Part shown: piece after piece, positions 13,226 through 24,005 of the stretch | Position numbering within the stretch: the first letter of the stretch is position 1 | How the letters are laid out: every line of letters begins with the position of its first letter | NCBI RefSeq assembly: GCF_020497125.1 | Contig: NC_059075.1 | Coordinates: 106,369,222-106,433,221 of the forward strand | DNA: 64,000 bases | Source of the DNA: Mauremys mutica | Lineage: Eukaryota > Chordata > Testudines > Geoemydidae | Direction of reading: 5' to 3' | Notes under the pieces: model-generated | The model's input: the letters and a program-made list of their open reading frames with translations, nothing else | Databases searched by the model: none | What the model was told of the DNA's origin: nothing | Program-made: the position numbers and the translations under genes

Positions 13226-13575
13226 CTGTGGCTCTCAACTTTTCCAGACTACCGTACCCCTTTTAGGAGTCTGATTTGTCTTGTGTACCTAAAACATAAT
13301 TGCTTACAAAATCAGACATAAAAATACACACGTGTCAGAGCGCACTATTACTGAAAAATTGCTGACTTTCTCATTTCTAGCATAATTATAAAATAAATCA
13401 ATTGGAATAAATATTGTATTACATTTCAGTGTATAATATATAGAGCAGTATAAAGAAGTCATTGTCTGTATGACATGTTAGTTTGTACTGACTTCACTAG
13501 AGCTTTTTATGTAGCCTGTTGTAAAACTAGGCAAGTATCTAGATGAGTTGATGTACCCCTGGTTGAATACCACTG
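13226..13575. mobile_element. nonautonomous hAT element, 350 bp, with 8-bp target duplication
   Basis: The left end is CTGTGGCTCTCAACTTTTCC. The right end reverse-complemented is CAGTGGTATTCAACCAGGGG, an imperfect terminal inverted repeat of the CAGTGGTTCTCAACC type. It is flanked by an exact 8-bp direct repeat, TCTTAGAT (13,218-13,225 and 13,576-13,583). That duplication length is diagnostic of the hAT superfamily. The interior is AT-rich with no open frame. Confidence 0.88.
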
Positions 13576-13654
13576 TCTTAGATGGTATCAGAGATGGTTA
13601 TCACTGTTCTTTTGGGGAAAAGAGAAGTTAGTTGAGATGGGCTGGAGCTAGGAT

Positions 13655-13905
13655 TGCCAACAGTCCATTATTATTATTATAAGAGGCATCCCTTATTTTT
13701 TCATCTCTGTACAACAAGATGGGGAGTTGCTGAGTGCTGCAAAAAGCAGCAAGAAATACCCTTGGCAAATGTAGGTGAGCACTGCTTATTATTATCATCA
13801 TCATCGTCAATAATAATAAATATCTGGAGGAGAGTGGGGTGGGTTGTGGCAGGGATGCTAAGAAATCAGTCCCTTATTTTTTAAATGCAATGTTGGCAAC
13901 CATAA
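13655..13905. repeat. possible MITE with TTGCCAAC ends and internal trinucleotide runs
   Basis: TTGCCAAC at about 13,654 faces GTTGGCAA at about 13,894. Just inside are similar blocks, AGTCCATTATT... and CAGTCCCTTATTTTTT, with CCCTTATTTTTT-like segments at both ends. The interior carries TTATTATTATTAT at 13,668 and an ATC/AAT trinucleotide tract at 13,788-13,820. No target duplication was found. Confidence 0.45.
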
Positions 13906-14849
13906 GGAGCTGTTGCTGCGGGTGGTACAGTCCAATCCCGTTGCATCTCAGGTGGTGTTTGGGCTGGGGCTGATAGTGGTGGCAGTGTCATCTGGCTCCC
14001 CCTCTCTGGCCTGGTCTGGTCAGGACCTCTCTCAGGATCAGGATGACAAAGGGGTGGGGTTCCAGTAAATGGTAACGTGCTTCACCCTCATGACTGCCAC
14101 GTTCTACTAGCCTCCGTCTGTTCTGTTTTCTTCCCCAAATCTTTCTTTAAGGACACACAGAGGGAAGGACGGATGGAATAGCCCATCCCCTCATTATTTT
14201 GTCTACCAATTAGGCCTAACATCCAACGAATCAAAATTGGTTCATTAATTTCTGGTTCCATATCGTCTGCTTTTCCCATAATCCTTAGGAATTTCAGCAT
14301 AATCCTTGAATTATATCAGTATGACCTTTTTGTTTGGACTCATCTAGTCTCTCTGTCTGGTTCTCTTATGCCTGTTTATAACACTTGTTATCGAAAGCAA
14401 CTTGACTTTCTGTTACATTAACCTGCAGTAACAAATGTTAACATGTTGTGAACATTCCTATACTTTTTACAACTGAGTTTACAATTAGGGGAAATTTGTA
14501 GGCCCAAGTATCAACACTCCTGTAAGGTCAACAAGTGGTATGTCCCAGCTTTAGAACAGGCTGATGGTTGCAGAGATGTGTCACTTGAGGTGACCTGCGA
14601 TCTAATTTATCATGTACAGCCAGTCAAAACCCAGCTCCTTATGTAATTATTTAATTAATATATAATTAATTAGTAACTTACATTTTTATCACAATCACTA
14701 ATTTGATAACATGTCTAACAACTTAATCTTGCAGTGCTCTATTTTAAAACAGCTTTGGCCTTTGTTCAGTGATGTGTAGTCTCTATATGCAAGGCATGCA
14801 TTGCATGCCCCAGGAACAGCTTTGCCTGTGGGACAACTCCATCCAGCCT

Positions 14850-14950
14850 CCCATTGCATGGACAAAATGGCATCCTCCACACAACATGACCTCGCACGCA
14901 GTGTATGTATGAGGTCGTGCTGTGAGGAGGATGCCATTTTGCATGCAAGT
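14850..14950. repeat. inverted repeat, 32-bp arms around GGATGCCATTTTG
   Basis: 14,863-14,894 and 14,910-14,941 are reverse complements at 28 of 32 positions, separated by 15 bases. Pairing extends outward through TTGCATG and CATGCAA with a two-base bulge. Open frames crossing it on the minus strand are chance. It is probably the core of a fold-back transposon; the family is unknown. Confidence 0.6.
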
Positions 14951-15314
14951 ATAGAATTGCATGCATGACTAAATATGAAATGGCATGACACTGCCTTTGA
15001 ATAAGGAGCTGGGAACTAGGAATAAGGAGCTAGTATCACAGCTAAGGAACTGTGAATAAGGAACCAACTTCAGCCTTGTCTGATGCCTGTGTTTGAATTT
15101 AGTGCATTATTGTGGTCTGTGGTATTGTGCATGATGTGATATGCTCCATGGTAGCATATTGAACTCAAAGGCATATGACAGGAAAGTGGTGCACATGACA
15201 AACTAAGCACAGAGGCAGCTGGGTCCATCAGAGAATGAAGTGGCTATTCTGGCCTCCTTTTCTGAAGGGAAGAGAGGATTGTTAAGAGGAAGGATGAGTT
15301 TATAGTTAAGGAAT

Positions 15315-15445
15315 TATATTGGTAGTCTGAGATCTGGGTTCAGTTCCTGGCTGTGGCACTAGTTTCCTAGTTAAGTAAGTCACTTAACCTCTCTGTGTTT
15401 CTGTTTCCCATGTATAAAATAGAGATAAATCCCCCTATCTTCTCC
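15315..15445 (+). mobile_element. tRNA-derived SINE fragment (MIR/CORE-like)
   Basis: A B-box-like GGGTTCAGTTCCTGG at 15,337 is followed by the typical SINE body: CTGTGGCACT, GTAAGTCACTTAACCTCT (near 15,375) and a CTCTGTGTTTCTGTTTCCC block. It is old and truncated. The exact family is uncertain. Confidence 0.6.
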
Positions 15446-16084
15446 TTTCTCTGTAGGCATTTGCTTTCTTAGGTCAGTTCCTCTGCACTGCACAGCAGGA
15501 GAAGCATAGGGACTCGTGTCTGAAATCACAGGGGCACTTAACCATGATGCTGGAAGCTGAAGGTGCTCAGTTCAGTGATATCCTGAGTCCAGAGAGCCTT
15601 TTTGCAAATGTAAAATTAAATTTGAGACATTTATACTATTAACTAAGGCGACGAGGCTCTGAATTGCTGATCAGTGACTGTAATCAGCAGTTTTCTACAC
15701 AGAACCTCAACAATACTGACCAGTGAGATCCTATCGACTTTACAGTCACAACTCTGATTATTTATCAGATTGTTTTCTCACCCATTTTATAATGAATGTG
15801 TTAACAGAAAAAATGTCATAAGAAACTTAATTTCCTCCACAAGTTTCTGACTGCCTGCTTTTCTCATTGCATTTGGCTTCTTAAATGGCTGTTAGATGCA
15901 TTTTTAAGACTTTACTTCTTACTGACATGCCAAGTTTGTACTTGATTCAGTTGTACAGTTATTTAATATATCTCTTGTTTCATTGGCCCAAGCCAAGAAT
16001 GGTACTAACGGTACTATATATAGGACTACTTGTCCAATTTCTATGATTCTCCATCACCATGGTATCGGAGCTCTTCTAAACGTT

Positions 16085-16245
16085 AATTAATGTATCCACA
16101 GCACCCCATCAGGTAGGCAAGTACTATCCGTATTTTACAGATGGAGGAACTGAGGCACAGAGGTGTTAAGACTTGCCTAAAGTCACACAGGACATCTGTG
16201 GCAGAGCAAAGAATAAAGCTTCAAGTCCTGACTTCCAGTCCACTG
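16085..16245 (-). mobile_element. tRNA-derived SINE fragment, antisense
   Basis: The + strand carries TATTTTACAGATGGAGGAAC, TGAGGCACAGAGG and GACTTGCCTAAAGTCACACA. These are the reverse complement of the SINE body seen at 15,315, 22,010 and 32,538. Decayed, noncoding. Confidence 0.6.
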
Positions 16246-16249
16246 CACA

Positions 16250-16335
16250 AAATGCTCTAAGTGAAATTCTGGTCCCATTGAAGTTAGTGGCAAAACTCTC
16301 ATTGGCTTCAGTAGTGCTGCACCAGGATTTCCCCG
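16250..16335. repeat. short palindromic repeat of the CATTGAAGT...TTGGCTTCA type
   Basis: CCATTGAAGTTAGTGGCAAA at 16,275 and CTCATTGGCTTCAGTAG at 16,299 are imperfect inverted copies flanking a short spacer. This is one of several approximately 70-90 bp palindromes of similar sequence in the window (26,331; 58,917; 45,124; 34,024). Confidence 0.45.
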
Positions 16336-17499
16336 TGTTTTTTATGTGTCTCTAAGACTTGTCTACACTGTGGTAGCGTTTGGAAATTTCTCTATGAACA
16401 CGTCTGGTGGTAATACATTGTCACTGAGTTTTGGCCAACAGTTTTAGTGGTTATTTACTGTATCAAGCACTGTGAACCCCTAAGCACTAATAATTTTGAA
16501 AACAAAGTTACTTTGGACTTGGGAAAGAACAGTGTCAAGACAAATGAAAATCTAGTCTAATAGAATGGGTTTTTCAATATGGGTTATAAGTTTTCCTTTA
16601 GTGTAAGGACATCATTACAATTTACCAAAAATACAGAATTTGTGTAGATAATGACATTGTATTGTCCTGAATAGAATTCCATATTTTATAACATTAAAAT
16701 ATTCAACATGTATGAAATATATGTACTCTGCTTTGAAAATATAAAGCCCTACATAAATGCTAACTATTATTGTTAATATTTCTTATTGTATCCAATAACC
16801 TCTTGGTCAGGGGATCTTAATAGTTGATTCCAGAAAACCTGTAATCTTTTATTGTTTCATTGTTTAATTGCATCTAGATACAGTTCTCGTTCTATAAGAT
16901 TTTATAATTAAGGTTAATATTTGTTGAAAAGAATGTACACTGTCAAATACATTTAGGTATGGGGCCATGCATTGAGCAAGGAGGATACAACAAAATATTG
17001 AAAAGCTTCTTATTAATTCACCAGGGGGTTATTTTGTCTCTAAATGAGGCAGAAGGCCAGTGGAAAAATAGTATGTGAACATATAGTTAAAGACTGTCTC
17101 ATAATTAATAGGGAGCCAAATTAAGAGTGCACAGGCAGCCTTAATTCTGGCGTTTCTTACTCCTTGAGCGCTTGATTTTGCAACCTTAACACTCACTTTT
17201 TAGTGTTTTTAATGTAGTTTTTAAATAGCAACAACTGAAAAGACCAAACATTTTGAATAGTGCCCTTTGTTATCTGAAACTCTTGCAGCAAATCTGTAAC
17301 ATGTTTTCCAAAGTTAATTTACATATGGACTAGATTATTTAAAGCAGCACTGTCTTCCTGGAGCTGCCCTACTGTGTCTATCGCCTGTAACAATTTCTCC
17401 TGCTCTGTGTTAGCAGAGGTCTTTTTAGAGTAATTGCTTGGAGTAGCCATGACTTTCCACAGAAATTCTCAGTTTCTTGTTTATACTGCTCTGTTGCAG

Positions 17500-17573
17500 G
17501 AAAAGACATGGAAGGAAACAGCCTGTCAACACTGAAGGATGAGGCTCCACAGACTCCAGTCTCCATTAGTAAG
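17500..17573 (+). CDS. OSBPL5: OSBPL5 coding exon (low-complexity N-terminal region of ORP5)
   Basis: This exon encodes part of the disordered N-terminal region ahead of the PH domain. The acceptor is CTGCTCTGTTGCAG ending at 17,499. The exon opens with GA, completing a codon split across the upstream intron. It then reads KDMEGNSLSTLKDEAP followed by QTPVSISK, and ends AAG before a GTACTG donor. The order K-D-M-E, then D-E-x-P-x-T-P, then S-x-x-K matches the mammalian ORP5 N-terminal region as I recall it. The segment is weakly conserved, so this exon depends on the match, the splice sites and its phase, which fits the next exon at 28,565 exactly. The internal ATG at 17,508 is not taken as the start, because the acceptor and codon phase show coding sequence upstream. 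Confidence 0.85.
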
Positions 17574-17724
17574 GTACTGTGGGGTTGTGGGGCTTGTTCT
17601 TAGTCTCATTTGCATCTCTTCGCAGTGTGGGTTATTAATCAATTGTTCCATTTTAAAACTCCTTCAGAGAGCATCTTTGGCAGTACATACGGGTAATGCT
17701 GTGTGCATGTGTATGATATGAAAG

Positions 17725-17848
17725 TAGGGTGAACAGGTGTCCTGATTTTATAGAGACAGTCCCGATTTTTGGGTCTTTTTCTTATATAGGCTCCTATTAC
17801 CCCCCACCCCCTGTCCTGATTTTTCACATTTGCTATCTGGTCACCCTA
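17725..17848. mobile_element. 124-bp MITE with TAGGGTGACCAG ends and 8-bp target duplication
   Basis: The left end is TAGGGTGAACAGGTGTCC. The right end reverse-complemented is TAGGGTGACCAGATAGC. An exact 8-bp direct repeat TATGAAAG flanks it (17,717-17,724 and 17,849-17,856). The interior has the CCCGATTTTTGGGTC and CCTGATTTTTCAC segments that I recall from a very common turtle MITE. The 8-bp duplication suggests hAT-type mobilisation. Noncoding. Confidence 0.88.
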
Positions 17849-18754
17849 TATGAAAGAGAGCATGCTTAGAAGGATATAGATGAATCAACGCCTTCTTGTA
17901 TGCCTGTACAGTACCTAGCACAATAGGACCATGATTGTTTGGGGTCTTGGAGAGGCAAGGGGGCTACTATAATGTAGATATTAATAATGATCACTATAAG
18001 GTTGCTATTTAAGAGACATCCCCTGAAACAACGTTTCTGGTCAGGGAGGAGAGCCTAAAGCTTAGTTGTTGGGAGCTGAGACTTTTATGTTGTTGTTGTT
18101 CAGCATTCCCCACAATGGAACCTCTGGGCATTAGTGCAGTACAAATAATTAATAAGAGCCAAAATCCCAGATCAAAACATTGCATCTGTATCATAAGCCA
18201 AGCTGAAAACCTGGATCTGAGCACTCCTGAATGTGGAGTTCAAAATCAGGATCCAAACCTAAAAAAATTCTGCCTGTCGGGATTGACTCAATGTAGCTAT
18301 AGGATCAACCTGTGAACCTGGATCTGGATTTGAAATTGGGACATGGGATTTTGGTTTGGGCAGACCTCTACTTAATTTTGTTTCCGAAGAATAGCTAGAC
18401 ATAGGAACAGAAGCCTCTTAATAATTTTAACTTAATATATTCAGATACGAAGCTATAAAATGAAATCATGTTTTTCATCGGAAATTGAAATACAGCACAA
18501 AGGAAACAGCTGGAAGTTGAAGTGAATTCCTATCATACAGAGCACATTTTCGTGTATCTTTAAATGCATTTGGCTTGCCCAGGGCTTGTGATGCCCCTAT
18601 AAGTGTGGGCAGAAGATTGTAAGCACTTCCATAGTGGAATCCTGACCAAGAAGCAGCAGGAAGAGATGCTGTTGTGGAAAAGCACTGGGGACAGTAACCT
18701 TTCTTAGTACAAAATGGCTTTATGTGCATATGTATACACTATTGCTGTAACTAG

Positions 18755-18920
18755 ACAAGCTGAGATCCAGTCCAACCTCTGCTTCTCAGCTGAGTTCCTA
18801 ATTTGAACCCAGGCTCCCAGATAGCTTGATAGTGCCAAAAAGAGGTTCAGTGATTTGTCCACAGTCACCTGATCGCTACGGTCTGAACCCAGGGCCCTCT
18901 TTAATCCCAGTCATCTTGAA
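18755..18920 (-). mobile_element. tRNA-derived SINE fragment, antisense
   Basis: The + strand shows GTTCAGTGATTTGTCCACAG followed by TCACCTGATCGCTACGGTCT and GAACCCAGGGCCCTC. This is the reverse complement of a MIR-like SINE, with a degraded antisense B box in GAACCCAGG. Old copy. Confidence 0.5.
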
Positions 18921-19689
18921 GACTCAACTAGACTGTGATATTAAACCCATGATTTAGGAAAGTGATGGGGACGCTTAGCTGATTTTTATCTGTGGTTAGG
19001 CCACTCATGCTAGTCAAGGGACTGGCCTACAGATAATGGGCAACAGAATGGCATGTAAATCAGAGTTTGATTTCTCAGTTACATTCCTGTGCTTCCCTCC
19101 TCTCCCCCATTGAAATGCATTTATTGATGTTGCAGGGATTTGAGTATTGCCCTGTTGTACATTTCCAGGTTGAGTGCTTGCTTTCTGACTTGCGTTCCTA
19201 TAGGTGTGCCTAGGTAAGGGGTGAAGGCTGCAGAGCACTCAGACACCCAGAGGGCTTTCGCTGCTTATCAAGCAGACTTTTGATGGGTTATTCTTTCCTA
19301 TACGCTGTTAGGGGCATTTATCACCTAATAATTAGATAGAGATGAGCAAAACCGAAACCTTATCCAGCCCCTTGCCACAGCTTGAAGGCTGAGATGATAT
19401 GGAATCTAGGTCAGACCCAGGCCTGGTTCTGCTTTTGCCAAAGCAGGGCCCTGATCCTGTATTGGGAGGTAGGCAGGTGAATTCCTTCACCCACACAGAG
19501 AGCACTCCTTTTGAAGTGCATCCGGGCCCCTGTAACTTAGATGCTTAGGGTTTGTGAAAATCAAAACCTGGCCACCTCTGCTCATCCCCAATATTGGAAA
19601 TTGGTGATTGAACATGCTAGACCTGGAAAGATGTAGTTAGTTTCCTGTTTCATTTCCTACCTAAATGATGTAAGCAGACTGACTCTCCA

Positions 19690-19835
19690 TTACTAAGAGA
19701 GACAAGGTGGGTGAGGTATTATCTTTTATTAGATCAACTTCTGTTGATGGAAGGAGACACTTCTGAGTTTACACAGAGCTCTTCTTCAGGTCTGGGAAAT
19801 GTGTCACAGCTAAATACAAGTTGGAACAGATTGAT
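19690..19835 (-). repeat. interspersed repeat, antisense copy of the one at 30,630
   Basis: GAGAGACAAGGTGGGTGAGG at 19,699, followed by TATTATCTTTTATTAGATC, is the reverse complement of the stretch ending at about 30,850. It continues into CACAGAGCTCTTCTTCAGGT. This is a dispersed repeat I recall from turtle and crocodilian genomes; its class is not certain. Confidence 0.55.
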
Positions 19836-19902
19836 TAACATAACTAGTTAACACATTTCAAGGGACTATTAAAGGTGAGGTTCTGTTAATGTCCCTCTAG
19901 AC

Positions 19903-20213
19903 CAAGGGTAGGCAACCTATGGCACATGTGCCAAAAGCGGCATGCAAGCTGATTTTCAGTGGCACTCACACTGCCCAGGTCCTGGCCACCGGTCCAGAGG
20001 GCTCTGCATTTTAATTTAATTTTAAATGAAGCTTCTTAAACATTTTAAAAACCTTATTTACTTTACATACACCAATAGTTTAGTTATATATGATAGATTT
20101 ATAGAAAGAGACCTTCTAAAAACATTAAAATGTATTACTGGCATGCGAAACCTTAAATTAGAGTGAATAAATGAGGACTCGGCACAGCACTTCTGAAAGG
20201 TTGCCGACCCCTG
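19903..20213. mobile_element. nonautonomous hAT element, 311 bp, inserted at CTCTAGAC
   Basis: The left end is CAAGGGTAGGCAACCTATGG. The right end reverse-complemented is CAGGGGTCGGCAACCTTTCA. It is flanked by an exact 8-bp duplication CTCTAGAC (19,895-19,902 and 20,214-20,221). A closely related copy is at 35,277-35,581. The interior contains CATTTTAATTTAATTTTAAA and TTCTTAAACATTTTAAAAAC and has no coding capacity. Confidence 0.92.
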
Positions 20214-22009
20214 CTCTAGACATAGAGGGAAAAGGCAGCTGGGGGGGTGGTGGTAGTGGGTTATAGACTGTTGTAATAAGCAGTAAATCTAGTCTCTCTA
20301 TTCAGTTCATGATTTTTAGTGTCTAGCGAAGTTATGAATTTAAGCTCCCAGGCTCATCTTTTGAAATTGTTGTGCAGGTTTCCTCTGAGGATGAGGACTG
20401 ACAGGTCAGATATAGAGTAATTGCTTTGTGAAAAGTGTTCACCCACTGGTGATATGGTGTCTTTTCTCGTTTTCCTGTGTGAATTCCACACTGCATCCAT
20501 GTCCATTACTAAGATGTTTGTGTTGCGTTGTTTAGAAACTGTGTCTCAAATGAATTGTAGCTCTTAATTGTCAAAGTGCCTAGAGCTGGGAATAGGCATC
20601 TTTTTTTAATATTTAAGTTTAAAATAGTGCTTCCACCTATGGTGAGTCAAAGAGAGCTTATTTAATTAGGTCATATCTGGATCAGCAATAAACAAACACT
20701 TTTTTAGAACCCAAATTGTAATTTTCATGGATTTACAGTAATTATACTAAATAAACACAAATAGTGGGGAGTTTGGATGGGAGTAGAGAGACGGACAATA
20801 AACCAAATGTATCCCTTGGGCAATCCTATTGGTCAGAGGGGGCAAATTTAACCAGGTTTGTAGATGTGAGACATGCTGATATTTTCTGACCATTGCAATC
20901 ATGATAAAATACACACCTGAAGTGTCAGTCCTCATCAGCCATTCGGATCACTTCCTCCACTCATCGGAAGGGCTGAATGCATGAACAGGATGTCTGGGGA
21001 AGTTTAGGGATGAGGTTAAAATCGTGTTCAAAGCAGTTTACGACAAGTCTTGAGACTCTGTCACAATGGGTCTCAAACAATCGCTTTTAGTAGCAGCTCA
21101 CCAGCCTTTTTGTACTAAAGTTGCCTGCCAGCGAGTTGACTGGCATCCACATTGGGCAGCTGCTCGCCTGCCTTTCTGGATAAAATAGAAGGATTGGACA
21201 TGGTGTAGAAAGGGGCTGTTGCTGTATACCAGTGTTGGGATTATGCCAAGCACACCCAGCTGTGGCATGGTAGCTCAAGAAAGGAGCCTGTTAATTCCTT
21301 CATCTTTAAAGTGAATTCCCTGCTGGTGAAAAGTGCCAGCCTGACAGCACTGTAGGCAGGCCAGTGGAACGGGTACAGCAGGAAGCAAGCTTCTCCAGCT
21401 GCCCCATAATTGTGCCTCTGGGCTGTCGCAAAAGTGCATTCTCTAGGAGTTAGATTCGGTCTCCAATCCTTGGCCTCTCTGAGTTGGCCAGCCAGTTAGC
21501 GCAAATCCGATGTGGACACCTGTCTGTCTGTTTGGAACTGCCCTGAGACCACATTAACATAGGCTATGGTCAGCAGTCAGATGGTCCTGCTTTTCAGCTA
21601 CTGCTGATCTCTGCTTGCTTTATTCCTATGACTTTAACTTAGACATGAAAGGCTGTGTGTCGTTACCAACCCATTAAGTCCCCTACTTCTCTGTCACAAC
21701 ACTTTTCTCAGACAGAATTCAGAGTCAAGGATGAAATCGGTTGTATAGGACTGGAGTAAATTAAAGCAGTCATCCCACCCTACCTCAGTTCTGGCAGTGC
21801 AGGAGAGGGAGCATTCTTAGGCTCTTTCCTAGGAAAAACCTTAGTATTGGTCAGAGAACATGAGGCTGTGAATACTTGGGCTTTATTTTGCACCAGCAGG
21901 TTTAACTGGCTTTATTACAAATATGTGCATCTTCAGCTTAGTTACTGTGACACATGTACTTTTCCAAAGCTTGTTGACCTTTTCACTGGCTCCTGCGAAG
22001 GAGAAGAAA

Positions 22010-22292
22010 GATGGCTTCGTGGTTAGGGCACTCGACCGGGTCTTGGGAGACCTGGCTTTGGTTTCCATCTCTGCCACAGGTGGCCTGTGTGACCTCAAGC
22101 GGTTTTCTTGGGCTCTCTGTCTCAGTTCCTTATTTGTAAAATGGAGGTTTCACTACATTTCTCCCACTCATTTTCTTGTCTGTTTAGATAGTGAGCTAGT
22201 TGGGGAAAGAACTGCTTCTTTCCAGGTGTTTGTACAATGTTCAGCACAATGGGGCCCTGATCTCAGCTGGGGCGTCTATGCTCTATTATAAA
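22010..22292 (+). mobile_element. full-length-looking tRNA-derived SINE
   Basis: It starts with an A-box-like GGCTTCGTGGTTAGGGCACT. A B-box-like GGTTTCCATCTC (22,059) follows, then GGCCTGTGTGACCTCAAGC, TCTCAGTTCCTTATTTGTAA, and a 3' part with GTACAATGTTCAGCACAATG and GGGCCCTGATCTCAGCTGGG. It ends in an A-rich AATAA tail. The same structure is seen at 32,538-32,820. The 122-residue frame here is a chance frame. Confidence 0.7.
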
Positions 22293-22433
22293 CAATAAGA
22301 GCAGGAAAAACAAGAGGCATCACTTTTTTTTTACATGATATCTTCTTCCTCTTAATTCTAATTATTCAAAACATTTTAAACATCTTTCCCATCTTCACCT
22401 AGGGCCTTTTAACTTTGCTGTCCAATGGCAATT

Positions 22434-22593
22434 AGGGTTGCCAGTTTTGGTTGGACGTATTCCTGGAGGTTTCATCACGTGATATAATCATTTAATTAAA
22501 GATTAATCTTTATCAGGGCCCCATAAACTTTAATTCCTGGGGACTCCAGGACAATCCTGGACTATCAGTGATCCTACTGGCAATGCTCACGAC
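22434..22593. mobile_element. degraded MITE starting AGGGTTGCCAG
   Basis: The left end TTAGGGTTGCCAGTTTTGG leads into CGTATTCCTGGAGGTTTCAT. Near the right end CTCCAGGACAATCCTGGA pairs with the left block. The right terminus, CTACTGGCAATGCTC, is a decayed version of the expected GTTGGCAACCCT. The family is recalled from turtle genomes. No target duplication remains visible. Confidence 0.6.
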
Positions 22594-23879
22594 TGGCAGT
22601 GACAGAAATCTGTTGAGATCCCATGATTTGCTTGCAAAGACCTAAAATGTTGCTCATTCTAAGGGATTAACCATAAAATCTTGAAGTTGGATTTCAGTGC
22701 TAGTTTCCTTTTCCTGTTAAGTCACCATGTGAGTGTCATAATTACAGCTACAATTAATATAGGACATGAGTTCAGATGTCACATATACCGTGATGTATTA
22801 AAGGGGCTGGCAGCAAAGCTAAAAAGCTTAGCAGAGCAGGAGTGAGGGGTTTTTGTATGTTGAGAGTTTGTTATGTATTGGTTTCATTGCTTGATTTGTA
22901 GTCAGAAAGATGAGTTGAAACTTTTGCTAGAAGCCTCCTCCACTGGCTTTATTTTAATTGCGATACAATTACCAATAGTGTGTGTTTATGATATATCAGT
23001 TTGGCTTTAACAGAGCCACTACAAATCCCACATTGTCTTAAATCAGTCTTTTGAGTTCCAAGTGGCAGCGTGCCTTTAACGTTTCTGAGTTAATTAAAGC
23101 CACGTTTATGCTTAAAAGTGCTATAAAAGATCAGTCACAAGTCTGGCAACTTACAAAGTTTTTGCCATTTATCCAGTGAACCAAGAAATCAGGACCAGAC
23201 TCAGCTGGCAGAAAGATCTGATAGATGTGGGATCCAGGAACAAAACGTTCTTTGTGCTCCCTGAGCATCGTTTAAAAGAGAAGAGTCCAAGCATTCCAAA
23301 CATCGCTCTTGCCAGGACACAGTTCTTGTTGACATTTTGTTGCAATAGTTCACATGCAAAAGTGGGCAGTGTGTGTGCACAATTTGATATATACGCTATA
23401 ATATAGCTTCCTCCATCAAGATTTGAGTATATTCTCTCCTGCTGTCCTTTCATCAGCATTTTGCCACAAGAGGTGACAATGAGCCAATCCAGTGTCACAA
23501 GCAATTTAGGAAACCAGCTCCCACTGGAGGAGGCAGGTGATGTGAGTCATTGTGGGCTCTCTCACTTACCTGGACAAGATAAATCAGGTGTGAAGTCTCA
23601 AGGGCTGAAAGCTGAATGAAACAGGACAAAACATGGGAAGAACCCTGGAGTTTTATTCCTCCCCAGCACCCACATCCTTTACTCCTATATATGAAATTTC
23701 CATGCCCAGGTGAGGGAAATAACTTACTCCTTCAGATTCCACCTGGTACAGTATGTGACATTTTAATGCGACATGCACATTGTAACTGTTACATTAACAG
23801 TCATCCAGGAGAGCTTTCTCAGTTGAACTAATTAGAATACAATGCCGCTCCGTATGTACATTAGTAGTCATTCTTTGTG

Positions 23880-24005
23880 TTTCAGCGGTGCCTTGGGGCA
23901 CCGCTGTCTTTGTGCTAGCCACTGTACAAACACAGAGGAACAGACAGTTCCTACTTCAGAGATGTTCCAGTCTGAATGGACAAGACAGAGGCAAGGGAAG
24001 GGAAA
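23880..24005 (-). mobile_element. 3' part of tRNA-derived SINE, antisense
   Basis: CACTGTACAAACACAGAGGA, TTCCTACTTCAGAGATGTTC and CAGTCTGAATGGACAAGACA match the antisense 3' body of the SINE seen sense at 22,010 and antisense at 36,950. There is also a small perfect hairpin, AGCGGTGCC/GGCACCGCT, at 23,885-23,905. Confidence 0.5.

Larger units (their letters stand above)
1..17499 (+). other. OSBPL5: intron or 5' noncoding sequence upstream of the first visible OSBPL5 exon
   Basis: No exon is recognisable here. The exon at 17,500 begins two bases into a codon, so at least one coding exon lies upstream. I looked for the expected N-terminal start exon in this stretch and did not find it. It is probably left of the window, which makes this intron longer than 17 kb. 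Identifiable contents are interspersed repeats listed separately: transposon-like sequence at 1.0-2.0 kb, a palindromic element at 2.0-2.8 kb, CR1 LINEs at 8.9-11.96 kb, a hAT element at 13.2 kb and SINE fragments at 15.3-16.3 kb. The stretches 2,830-5,680, 5,840-8,930 and 16,340-17,499 hold nothing I can name. Confidence 0.75.

Noticed and set aside
1..17499. Search for the OSBPL5 start exon and promoter
   Set aside because: No segment shows the expected N-terminal residues with a donor in the required phase; the exon is probably left of the window.
17508..17510. ATG at 17,508 as the OSBPL5 start codon
   Set aside because: A good acceptor lies eight bases upstream and the exon keeps coding phase from an upstream exon; an alternative start here cannot be excluded but is not needed.
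22008..22292. A- and B-box-like sequences as a tRNA gene
   Set aside because: The region does not fold as a tRNA and the same unit recurs as a SINE elsewhere in the window.
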